Of a stretch of 64,000 nucleotides of DNA, positions 11,901 to 22,300 are shown in pieces. The stretch spans positions 2,626,501 through 2,690,500 of the forward strand of contig OX359189.1 in assembly GCA_947172415.1 (NCBI GenBank). Reading direction: 5' to 3'. Origin of the DNA: Chondrosia reniformis. Its lineage: Eukaryota; Porifera; Demospongiae; Chondrillida; Chondrillidae. Numbering within the stretch: the first letter of the stretch is position 1; every line of letters starts with the position of its first letter. Below the pieces are notes generated by a model. It was not told where the DNA came from and ran no database searches. It worked only from the letters and a program-made list of their open reading frames with translations. Both the position numbers and the translations under genes were made by a program.

Positions 11901-13763
11901 TTATTGTGAAGTTTTACAATAGGTGTGATCATGTAATGCATAAGCAAATGTCTGTGACAAACTTTGCTCCTGCTGTTCCTCCAAATGAGGTAAAGTGGGT
12001 CGGGTATACCACTTCCCAAGAAGTTCAGGTAGGATGCATGTCTTAAAAAAGTTTGTGGATGACTCAACACATTGTGCCCATAGCTCGGCATCAGGGAAGA
12101 TTCGTTCAATGTGGAGGTTTGGAATTTCTGAACTAGGGAAGGTGCATACGCAAAAGTCACAAAAGTCAACGTTGCAGATAAATATCTGTGTCTGTACTTG
12201 GTAATAGTATGTATGCGTCTTATCAAGGGCAATGGACCCATCTTGTGTCTTGATCAAGCAAGATTTTGGGTCACTTGCTACTACATCAATCCCTTCGCCA
12301 CGATGGCAGTAGGGGCACTTGATTTCAAGTGTTCCTTTACCACAGCATTTACAACACACAATTCCATCTGGTGATGCACCAATGTGAGGCCAGCTGGGAT
12401 TGAGGACTAAACCATTATTCTTTACAGTGGCGCCATCATGTCCTTCCTGTGTTACCTTTGTATAGTAATCTCTTGCGAGTTTCTCGTGTTCACATCCCCA
12501 CTGTGTGGCCTTGGTCTTGAATTTATAAGCTTCTGGATAGCAAATAGCAATCACTAAGCTTCGGGCAGGCTTTGAATGGTTTGTCCTACAAACCTGCTTC
12601 ATACGAGAGGCAGTAACTCTCCCAGCTCTAAACGTAAACCATAGCCTGGACATGCTCTGGTCACGGGTGGCCTCTTCTACAGCTACTGCCATTTCTTCTG
12701 TGACATCCAAAGTTACTTTATCACAAGTGTCTTGTAGGTCAGTAAGGCTCAGTTTCTGATGTGCAACATCATGAAGAGATTGCAATGGCTTCGGAAAGTT
12801 ACTTTGCCTAGACTTGGGGACGTAGCTACTTGCATACTGTGGGACCAAAGAAAGAATTGCAGGCTTTGTTCCACACTGACTCAGGGTTTGGAAAAAGGCT
12901 ATCAATTCCTTCTCATCGGGGGGTTGTATTGCCTTTGATTTAACACTTAAAGAAATGGATGGAGACTGAGAGTTGTCAAGAACGTTATCTATTGCTCTTT
13001 TCTTACTCTTAGGCGAGGAGAAATCAATCTCCTTCACTGGGAGGTATGGCATTTCCTTCTGAAATTTAGGAACGACCCACTGGCATTGTTGTTGTGTGCA
13101 GTTCGAAAGACCATTAATCCTAGCAGCTGTCTCGAGATAAAATAAGATAGCTGCTACATGTGAACACGCTTCACCAAGTCCAGCCATACACGTGCAATGA
13201 GCACAGCATACCTCGCCAGACTTCTCACAAATAAGCCAACACTTGAGTGGTGCATCATTGAAACGCTGGGAATGTCGTACCTATAAGACAACCAAGTGGG
13301 ACGGTATATCACATATAGGTTCAGTATATTGTAAAGTTATCCAATTAACCTACTAGCTATGTTCATATAGCCATATAGGAGTTTCAAGTGTAATGGGACA
13401 ACTATGCCAAAGTAGCATTAGCTATACAGCTAATTGGCTATAACTTACCCGTCCAGTTACGACACACTTCTCCCCAAATTTATAAGCTTGAACATCCCTG
13501 ACCCAGCCACAGACAAATTGGTTGTATCCCTCCATGGACTTATGAGCCTTAAACTGCTTTGCTGTGACAAAGCTAGTCTGGAGCACAAGGTAAGACACGA
13601 TGTCACTGGCATCAACAGGAGGTAGGGCGCAAGATTCACAACTAACTGTAGAGATACACAGAGGATCGACGCTGCCAATTATTCTCAGCTTGTCTAGGTA
13701 ACGTGCTTTTGCCTCAGTGGCTAGATTTTCCCCATAATTTGACAGCTTCGTCGGATTCTCCAT
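11901..13763 (-). CDS. SWIM zinc finger / YqaJ-type nuclease of the ISL2EU element
   Basis: Two exons, 13763-13449 and 13280-11901, give about 564 residues. The junction is clean (CGG|GTAAGT, TTATAG|GTA) and in phase. The start MENPTKL is the first ATG inside the inverted repeat; an upstream in-frame ATG at 13832 lies within the repeat and is less likely. After the junction the protein reads CCAHCTCMAGLGEACSHVAA, a SWIM-type CxC...CxH finger. The C-terminal half carries FRAGRVTASRM, WGCEHEKLARDYY and GASPDGIVCC...TLEIKCP. These are the boxes of the YqaJ/lambda-exonuclease fold, with D (SPDG) and E-x-K as likely metal ligands. Its presumed job is processing transposon DNA ends. It converges on the transposase gene within the same element. 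Confidence 0.85.
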
Positions 13764-13776
13764 TGTTACGCGTATA

Positions 13777-13845
13777 ACGGTTGTGCACCAAAATGGCCGA
13801 TGGCCGAAATTTCGTAATAATCGTGACGTCATTGCAAACGCTCTA
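13777..13845 (-). repeat. Right terminal inverted repeat of the ISL2EU element
   Basis: The reverse complement starts TAGAGCGTTTGCAATGACGT and ends CCATTTTGGTGCACAACCGT, mirroring 10303-10360. It is followed by TA at 13846-13847, matching the TA before the left end. Confidence 0.85.
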
Positions 13846-14009
13846 TAGCTCTTCTAATACACAAGATAAGGACGTGTTACCATACAAATATCTTTATTAC
13901 AAGTATACCAACACCATAGTGTAACCGTATAACAATCAGAGGAAGTTACGCAAGTGCGCAAGATATACTCTGCAGGGTCAATATATTGCTCCGCGCGATA
14001 AAGGGGTAT

Positions 14010-14600
14010 TAGGTATGTAGGTTGGGAACCTTAGTCTGTAGGTGATGTTGACATTTGAGGCTTCAAAACCTTAATTTATTTTGAAATTGATTCCTAATTA
14101 TGATTAGAAGGTTACCTTGCAGCTTGAGGGACACCTGTAAAATGCTATATATAGAGATACTTTTTGATGTCTCGAACAATAAACCAAAGTTTAATCATAT
14201 GCATGTAAAGTTATTCCTGAATGCAAACATGCTGTATGTGTGTATCAAGTACTACACAGTGCAAGTTACAAATTTATACACAGATGCAAGTGACTCTCAA
14301 AATAATCACAATCAAGTCTATATTGAACACTACACAAGACTTTAGCCACACTGAAATTCTCAACTTCTGAATACAGACTAGTAGTCTGTACAGATCATAG
14401 AAGTTAAACACATGGCCTACCAATTACCTTTTCACACCTTTCTTTAGACTGAAGATGATACATCTGCATCCCATTATCAGCAATAATTCCAGTCTCAGGG
14501 CCGGGCCTCAGCCAATAATCCCCACAGCTTTGATTTGATGAGAGTGAACTAAGAATATTCACAGTTGGTTGCATACTTTCACATAAACATCAGGGTTACA
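14010..14600. repeat. Dispersed repeat shared with 36560-36800 and 40790-41120
   Basis: Blocks such as CAGTGCAAGTTACAAATTT, GACTTTAGCCACACTG, GAAATTCTCAAC and CAATTACCTTTTCACACC recur at 36560-36800 and 40790-41120, some in reverse orientation. The part at 14406-14590, read on the minus strand, has a short coding-like run (SCGDYWLRPGPETG) that matches the locus at 40790-40925. I cannot assign it to a protein family. The leading part (14010-14160) also resembles 29220-29430 and 42130-42330. No gene is supported in 13848-15179. Confidence 0.5.
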
Positions 14601-15179
14601 GATTAATAATATACAAGGTTACGAACAGGAAGCCATACGTTAACATAATTTCTGAAAACATTATAGGAGCACATGGTTCCTAACTAAATAATTTGTAATT
14701 AATGGCTCGATCCTAAGAGGGTTTTTAAATTTTATACCACAGTACTTTATATAGTTTACAATAGATACACACACGGATACAAGTTCATATATATATATTA
14801 TATGCCCATTCTTTTTCTACGTCCAACCATATAAATTACATATATTTTAGTCTATAATTGTAGTATATAATATCATACCACTTTTGTATATGTATGTTGA
14901 AAGGGACTATACATATACACCTCTAGCCTTGGAGATAAAGCTGTCAGAGAAATTCATTTATTCATTCATATTAGGCTACTATTTTTTGTAACTTAATAGT
15001 ATATCCTCCATACAGCCTTAACTCCTCCCCTCATTTGCCCACGCTTTCCTAGAAAATTTCCGTATAATCACTAGCAAGAGCTTAGCTCTACATTGTACAG
15101 AATAAGGAAGGACAACTAAATATAGATATATATTTTAGCTAAGTATAATAATGCAATATAAAACAGTTTTAGATTTTTC

Positions 15180-15187
15180 TATAAAAG
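15180..15187 (+). promoter_or_regulatory. TATA-box-like element
   Basis: TATAAAAG lies 79 bp upstream of the ATG of the secreted Cys-rich protein, a plausible core promoter position. In AT-rich DNA such matches are common. Confidence 0.4.
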
Positions 15188-15265
15188 AGCTTAACTTGGT
15201 ATAGATTTGAAACTTGGTAAATAGTAAGAATCAATAGGCATATTACCTTCAGAAGAGTAACAAAA

Positions 15266-15865
15266 ATGAGGGGAATGATTCTGTTCCTTACTCTACTGGG
15301 AGCAAACGTCATCACTAATGGGGCTCCAGCAACTGATCACCATACAAAAGTAACCGTGAAGAGAGATGGTAATTGCTTAGAACAATTTAAAGAATGTAAG
15401 GAAACTAAATCTCATGAAGAATGTGAACATGTAGCAGTTGCATGTTCCTCAGCATATTTCACTGAAGATGAAATGTATAAGTACTCTGAAAGGTTCTGTA
15501 GCTTGCCAGCATTTTGTGGGGGAGCCAAAAAGAGACACACAGAACTTAAAATGGATCATGACTGTTTTGAAGATTTTATATCAGAATGTACACATGAAAA
15601 TGAAGAAGAAATTCCTGTCAATGAATTGGCTGAATGCCAAACTCACTTTTTGCTATGTTTAATTGACGAACACATTGAAAACTACCCAGATATGGTGGAA
15701 GAAGGAAAAGCATTTTGTGAGGAGTTTAGGGAGCAAGTCCCTAAAGAACCTAGAGATTGTGATGAAGAGTTGAAAGAATGTCTTGAAATAGCTGAAGACA
15801 ACGAAATTGCTGTGGCTGCATGTGACACTAACAAAATTGAATGTGAGCTGGAGTCATCAAGATAA
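15266..15865 (+). CDS. Small secreted acidic Cys-rich protein
   Basis: 199 residues, single exon. The N-terminus MRGMILFLTLLGANVITNGA is a clear signal peptide with likely cleavage near residues 20-22. The mature part is strongly acidic and has about 16 Cys. Three similar modules start NCLEQFKEC, DCFEDFISEC and DCDEELKECL, each with further spaced Cys, which suggests internal duplication. A possible dibasic site (KR) lies at the start of the first module. No family is recognised. It could be an extracellular matrix or calcium-binding protein, a defence peptide precursor, or a sponge-specific secreted protein. A TATA-like element lies just upstream. Confidence 0.75.
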   Translation: MRGMILFLTLLGANVITNGAPATDHHTKVTVKRDGNCLEQFKECKETKSHEECEHVAVACSSAYFTEDEMYKYSERFCSLPAFCGGAKKRHTELKMDHDCFEDFISECTHENEEEIPVNELAECQTHFLLCLIDEHIENYPDMVEEGKAFCEEFREQVPKEPRDCDEELKECLEIAEDNEIAVAACDTNKIECELESSR

Positions 15866-16124
15866 AGAGTTCTTAAGACAGATGCTGTATTATAGTAGGA
15901 ACAGATTATGCATTAATATATAGCAAGAATAGGCAGGTCAACTATTACTTAGGATAGCATATATAACTATGTAGTACAATTGTTATGCAGCTCTGTCAGA
16001 AATTCAAAATTATTAATTCAATGTTTAAAAGTTTCAGCTGCATGGTATATATTCAAATTATATAGTGGCTTGATCAATGTCCACATGCACGTGCACCCTT
16101 TATTCAATGTAAACTAACCAATTA

Positions 16125-16525
16125 ATATCTATTAGATCAACAATTAATATAACAATTTGAATGTGATTTTAGTTACATTTGACTAAAAAGTGATTTGGAG
16201 TATATAGTTGCTGAGATCATAAAATCAACAAGCTTCAGTAGAAGTGAATTCTTTAGAAATGAATATACGTATATATATTTATTAAATACAAAGGGGCCCT
16301 CTTCAGCAATTAAATATAGCTCATGCAGAAAACTACTTGCATGAACATGAACATGTATGTGGGCCCATATATTATGTCTCAACAAGATGAACTTAGAATT
16401 ATGAAAGTCAATAAATCAACAATTAAAATAACAAATAGTTGTGATTTTTAGTTACATTTGACTACCATCATTTATAAAGTGATTTGAAGTATATAGTTGT
16501 TGAGATCATAGATATACAAGTTACT
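16125..16525. repeat. Direct duplication of about 100 bp
   Basis: The block with ATCAACAATTAA, TTTTAGTTACATTTGACTA, AAGTGATTTG and GTATATAGTTG(C/T)TGAGATCATA occurs at about 16133-16222 and again at 16415-16512. Apart from this, 15866-17160 holds AT-rich sequence. One minus-strand stretch near 16290-16330 reads LIAEEGPFVF, faintly like the next carrier exon, but this is too weak to annotate. Confidence 0.7.
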
Positions 16526-17173
16526 CTAGACAGGCTAAAGCATTTACCTAACATTTGTTACAGAATCCAAAATAGGATTTGAAATAAGGAACTTAAAATA
16601 TTGGCCAAATTCTAAAACAATGCATGTAAACCACAGAACCACAATTAGGAAATCCTTAGCCAAGCATGCATTAGGACATCGCTATCGAGGAAAATCATGA
16701 TAACACACCAGCTTATTCTGTATCTTTATTAATATACTTTATACTTATATATATACTCTCTTATATATATACATGCCTCTATGCACTGATTCCGCTTTAA
16801 TAGGCTTTAATTCATATATTTCATACCTTTTTCAATTTATTTATTAGAAGAGCGGGAACTGTACTAATTTCACTTCGGGGACATTCAAACGAGCAGCCAT
16901 AGACGTCTATCATGGCAAACATTTTATTACCAAGCGTATTGTTCATCTTTAGTATAACGAGAATATCGATTTGATATTCTGATTACGTATACAGGCATGC
17001 AAATAGTTGCTCAGTATTGTACATAAAAATGGCAGTTTTGCTTCTTCTGTGGAGGCTTAGTGTTGTCTTCTTGGATTAACCAAAGAGTAAAAAAAGCGAG
17101 GTCATGAACTGTGTTCACAACTAGTACTAATGTTTCTAAGATACATATAGCTAGCCTGATGTCATTTCCTCAC

Positions 17174-17973
17174 CTGTAGTCGTGTCTTGATAACATCAGC
17201 AGGGTAAGAAGGCCAGCAGCTGATACACCAGCCGTAAAGGCACTGATAAATAGAGAGGCCACACCATTTTTACCCTTATTGTCAGCAGTAATAGTCTTCA
17301 TGTGGGAATAGGTGGGAAAATAAATGGCTGAGAAGAGGATATCCCTTAATAGACAAGCAGACACCCCCTGAATTGAAATATTGAAAAATATCTCACTGTT
17401 TTTCGTTTATTAAAGGTAATTTATGGAATACATTAATACACCAAATGACTGAATACAGTTAATTATCAAAATTGGGTCATATTTGTGTTCATTAAACAGG
17501 GATAAGACTATTTGGCAGGTATTTAAAAAGAGGATACGTATACAATGAAAAAGTTACCTTCACATAAAGTATAGGAATTTGTAAAAATGTATTCTCATTG
17601 TATTATTATTATAGGGCCAATGATTTTCTGTTGAAGGTTTTTTATCTATTCCGTTTCAATCATGATTTTGCTGTTTTCCAGATCTAGACCTTTATGAATC
17701 TCATACAATCCCTATGGCAACTCTTAGTGGCAATATATTCTCTATAGTTAACCACAAAATCCATCAATTTACAAGTAAATATATTACAGTATATTTAAGT
17801 ATGAAAATACACAGCAATTGTGCATATATACTTACTTTGTATAGCCCAAAAATTCCCAGATCTTTCATGACAGTAAACACATCAACCCTTCCACCAGCCA
17901 CCTCACCGGCAACTTGCATACGAATCTTTACAATCTCAATAGGATTAGTACACATCACCTGAGAGGTCCCTCC
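17174..17973 (-). pseudogene. Orphan two-exon fragment of a mitochondrial aspartate/glutamate carrier (SLC25A12/13-like)
   Basis: Exon A (17973-17836) reads [20 protein letters not shown] ... GIFGLYK. Exon B (17367-17174) continues GVSACLLRDILFSAIYFPTY and, after a one-base shift near 17188, PADVIKTRLQ before a GTGAGG donor. These match the second and third carrier repeats of Aralar/citrin: PxEIVKIR and PADVIKTR are the Px[D/E]xx[K/R] signatures. Both outer junctions have splice signals, but I find no neighbouring exons for the EF-hand part, the first carrier repeat or the C-terminus. The one-base deletion would break translation. It is most likely a duplicated, dead fragment. A split gene with distant exons or an assembly gap are alternatives. 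Confidence 0.75.
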
Positions 17974-18289
17974 CTAAAAGTGTGTTTAAAACATTCAACT
18001 ATATTATTCACTAAAGGACAGCATTTGTAACTATATACTCGGTTGTGGTAATATTCAAAACCACCAATAAATCTGCCAACAAATTTTCTGGTTCTACAGT
18101 ATATTACAAGCTTTGACACTGGTCTACCTCTCATTACTTGACTGTTTAATTACAGGACTGGTATACAGCTCTGTGGTACTGAAGTGTAGTGATAAACATA
18201 CACCTCCTGCTGCTTTTTTATAATAATAACTAGAAAGACAAGGAATGATCCCTTTTATACATATGTGTTCTTAATAAATTTGCATGATG

Positions 18290-18600
18290 TGAACTTGCCT
18301 TTGCTTCTGTTCATGTTCATGTTATGACATGCATAATGCAGCAAAGTGTTCCAAACTGACTTACCCCTTAGGCCTAGGGGGGCAAAAATAGATGTGGTTC
18401 TTTGATAACTTTCCATCTTAGAGGACTGGGAGGCAATCAGTGGTTGCTGTTCTAATAGTCTATATAAGGACTTAATGACTAAGACTTGGTCACCTAGTTG
18501 GTTGGTGTAGTAATTTATAAGTTGTTGTGACAAGGGTTCAAATTCTAACAATGCCAATTAGAGCACTAGGTTAGTCCAGACTAGTTCTAATTCCAATTAC
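18290..18600 (+). repeat. Dispersed repeat with tRNA-like A and B boxes (possible SINE)
   Basis: The segment shares blocks with 7560-7960 and with introns of the three oxidase genes. Near its end, TAGTTGGTTGGTGTAGT resembles a Pol III A box. About 35 bp later GGGTTCAAATTCTAACAATG resembles a B box followed by an acceptor-stem-like end. It is not a functional tRNA gene because no cloverleaf can be closed. It may be the tRNA-derived part of a SINE. Confidence 0.4.
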
Positions 18601-18879
18601 ATCAGGAGATTTGCAATTGCTGTTGAGGTCACCATTATTTTGATAGCAGACAATGAATATCATTAAAGTGTTTACCTCTCGAGCATTTGCTTGCACATAC
18701 ATGTATATACATGTACTGTATATACGTACTTGAACCCTTCTTTTGGGGTCAGACATTATAATAATAAAAACTGAAGTACTATAGGGATGACCGAAAGTTA
18801 GTTATCCTCATATGTTTGTGTAAATATGTATATATTGGAACTAACACTGTCTTTCCTATGTGTAGGTTTATATAGGCGT

Positions 18880-19060
18880 TGCTGTATAACAATAATACAT
18901 GACCAATAACTATGATTGTTGTAGCAATGAATAGCACATCTGGAAAAGGTATTGAAACAAGACAGTGATCATGAAATATACAGCTAACCATACAGAAGTG
19001 GCATACTGAAATTTAAGTTACTTATCTATACACATCACTTCTGTGTTTGGGCGCACCATG
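18880..19060. repeat. Arm of the palindromic MITE family
   Basis: Contains GCACATCTGGAAAA, ACAAGACAGTGATCATG, CAGAAGTGGCATACTGAAA and CACATCACTTCTGTGTTTGG in the order of the left arm and apex of 39706-40065. The other arm is absent. The remainder of 17974-19317 is non-coding repeat sequence. Confidence 0.7.
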
Positions 19061-19317
19061 GATAGCTGAAATAGAAATCGATGGTGCATGCATGCAAGTC
19101 TACTTTGGTGCATCAGTGTACCTTTGAGTTGCATGAGTGTTGTTTATACCTAATAGGATTCAATGGCTATTACTGTGCCTTTGAAACTGACATTCGGTCA
19201 TTTAAAACTCAGTCTGTGTCTTGCTCAAAAGAACCAATGAATTATCCTAACCACTAACCACAGAATGAATAATCTTGAAATTCTTATATAAGAAATATAG
19301 ACTAATAATGTCAGAAA

Positions 19318-22300
19318 TCAAAGTTCATCACGATGGGTGGATGCATCTCCCATACGTCCAATGAACTTGCTTGGAACACCCTGTTGTGCAAACTTGAGGA
19401 GGCGCTTTTCATTCTTCATCTTCTCATACAATGAAGTTATCTCCTTCAAGAAGTAAAGTTGGAAGATACAACTCAATCAACTTGTTATGTAATATGTAAC
19501 CATCTAAATTAGCTTTAGCACTGTAATCAATGACACTTTATAGACAGAATAGTGAGGTGGTTTCATTTTCAAATGATAAAGTAATACAAAGTATACATGT
19601 ATGCATACACCGCGCTAACTTCTATTGGATTAAAATTAGACTCATCCACTTTCACTGATTGCTTGTAGAACTTCACATTGTCGCTCATCATCTCATTGTA
19701 CGGCAGTATGGCTAAACAAGTGCTAGCATACTTTACAGCGTATGCATAGTTACCCACTAAGAAGAGAAAGTGGAGGATAAAGTAATGTCCACATTAACAC
19801 AGAAGATACTGTGGAGTCAATGAAATAAAATGTTTCGAGAGCATTAGACAATCAAACATTACATATTATGATCACATATGATACACCTCATCAGTAGTTG
19901 GGAATTTATATGCATATATTTAATAACTTGGCAGTTAGCATGGGATCCTATAAAGAAATGATTTACTAAATGTTAAAAAGCTACAATATCTTCAGAAAGA
20001 TAGCACTTAGACCTGAGGACTTAGTAAAGAAGACAAATTGCCATGATAGCTAATAAAGACCTACCTACAGGAAATGGTGTTGTAGATTATTCATAGGACC
20101 AGACTATTCTAATGTGTTCTATTATTGATGTGTTGACATACAGAGGTCAAGGATGAATAAAATGTACCATCACTAATAATTGCAGTACACTTTCCCTTAC
20201 ATACATACGTATGTATATACATACCCACCTTGATAGTGACAAAACTGTAGATAGTTTAGAGTGTTGGCTAAAAGATTAGGTATAACTGTTAAATTGACTT
20301 TCTCTGCATCATCCCAGCACTTGATCCTGCAGTCCAGCAGTTCCTGGACCATCCTCCCCATAATGATGGGAAATTCCTCAGAGTTGGGCATATAGGAAAA
20401 GCGGTCTAATATAGTCTTCCTTGAATCAGGCATGTCAGGGTAGGTCAGGTTGACCAGTTGAATGTCCTCACACATGAAACGACAGTCTTTAATATACTAA
20501 GAAATTAACACAGTCATGTTTTATTGATAATAGGGATTTCTTCTAACTGTGCCACACTTATCTTCAGATGTTTTATCTTTAGACTTTTGAGCATCTACAG
20601 ACAAAGTTTGCTGAAAACAAACTGTGACTGCTCAAAAGACTAAAAATGAACCATCTCAAAAAACATTTTATTTATACTGACATGCTCAACAATTTTTGCG
20701 AGCGTAAACTGGCAAATAGATTCAGCTTGGGGCTACATGTAACCTATCCATACATGAGTTTAAAAAATATTTTTTAACCCAACCAGTTGTATGTCCTTAG
20801 CCAGGAGATGTCACCAACCAATATTGGAGCACGATTAAGCCATAGAGCTAATACTAGCCATTGAGCTACTGTATACTAGCCATAGAGCTACTGTATACTA
20901 GCCATAGAGCTACTGTATACTAGCCATAGAGCTACTGTATACTAGCCATAGAGCTACTGTACACTAGCCATAGAGCTACTGTACACTAGCCATAGAGCTA
21001 CTGTACACTAGCCATAGAGCTACTGTATACTAGCCATGGAGCTACTGTATACTAGCCATGGAGCTACTGTATACTAGCCATGGAGCTACTGTATACTAGC
21101 CATGGAGCTACTGTATACTAGCCATAGAGCTACTGTATACTAGCCATAGAGCTACTGTATACTAGCCATAGAGCTAATACTAGCCATAGAGCTACTGTAT
21201 AATAGCCATGGAGCAACTGTATACTAGCCATAGAGCTACTGTATACTAGCCATAGAGCTACTGTATACTAGCCATAGAGCTACTGTATACTAGCCATAGA
21301 GCTACTGTATACTAGCCATAGAGCTACTATATACATGTACTAACTTTCAAATGAAGTCGTAGGGACTCCTCAAAATAATCAATAGCTTCCTGATACTTAT
21401 TCTCCTGATAGAGGAATTCAGCAAGCATGTTCTGCAACTGATGTGGCTTAACTCCAGGGCTCTCCTCCCTCCAGGTGAACTCCCATTTGAACATTCCAAG
21501 TTCGTTTCTGTAGATTGGAATATTGTTCTTGGTTATCTGGTCATCAGGGTTGTCAAGATAATGTGTAAAGACACATTTTGCTGCTTCTTCTTTATCTCCT
21601 AACTACAATTAATACAGACAGATTGATTGATGGGTAGATCGATGGGTGGATGGGTGGGTGGATGGATAGAAGGATGGATGGATAGGTAGATCGATGGGTG
21701 GATGGGTGGGTGGATGGATGGAAGGATGGATGGGACTGCTAAGACCGTGTTACTTACATTATAATATGAAAAGTGTAGATAGGAATAAGAAGCTTTCTTT
21801 CTGTACAAATAGTACATGTCCTTCTCAGGTTGCCGGAGCCCTTTTCCCATGGACTCCCTCTTACATGCATTTAAACACCTACTCCGAGCTACAGAGGAAA
21901 ATATGCAGATAACTAACATATACAAATATCCAGTAAACTAAACTGTCTGACATATATAAAGTGCACTTTAGAATACCACATAAGCAATCCCATTAACTGA
22001 TATTCACCATGCTACAACTTAAATCAGGAAAACAGATATGAAATAAATATTCTTAATGTTATGCAGCCATATTTTCTTGTTGTCTAAAGAGTAGTATCCC
22101 TAAGTAAGTCCTACACACACATATCATATGTACCTCCCATGTTGAGATACTCCTTTAGATAGGGGAATTCCCTGTTGAAACCTTTGACCAGGGCATTGTC
22201 TTCATCAGTCATGTGACTATCAGCTGACACCTGATCACACTTATAGAAGCAATCCAGAGTCTTGTTGATATAGATATAGTAGAGTGCGAGGCCCTTCTCA

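Larger units (their letters stand above)
10303..13845. mobile_element. ISL2EU-type DNA transposon, apparently complete
   Basis: A 3.5-kb element with inverted ends flanked by TA on both sides (10301-10302 and 13846-13847). The ends share TAGAGCGTTT, GACGTCAC and CCATTTTGGTGCACAACCGT. Inside are two convergent genes: a THAP-DDE transposase on the plus strand and a two-exon SWIM/YqaJ-type nuclease on the minus strand. As I recall the literature, this pairing plus a 2-bp target duplication is diagnostic of the ISL2EU superfamily. Both reading frames are open throughout, so the copy looks young and may be autonomous. Confidence 0.85.

Noticed and set aside
11807-12241. Minus-strand 144-residue open frame at the end of the ISL2EU nuclease
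   Set aside because: Overlaps the nuclease in another frame and lacks recognisable features: a shadow of the real gene.
16285-16335. Possible third carrier exon (LIAEEGPFVF, minus strand)
   Set aside because: Only a handful of residues resemble the REEGP segment. No splice sites support it, and the flanks are a local duplication.
18495-18570. Possible functional tRNA gene around GGTTCAAATTC
   Set aside because: A and B boxes are plausible, but no acceptor or anticodon stem closes. It fits a decayed SINE head better.
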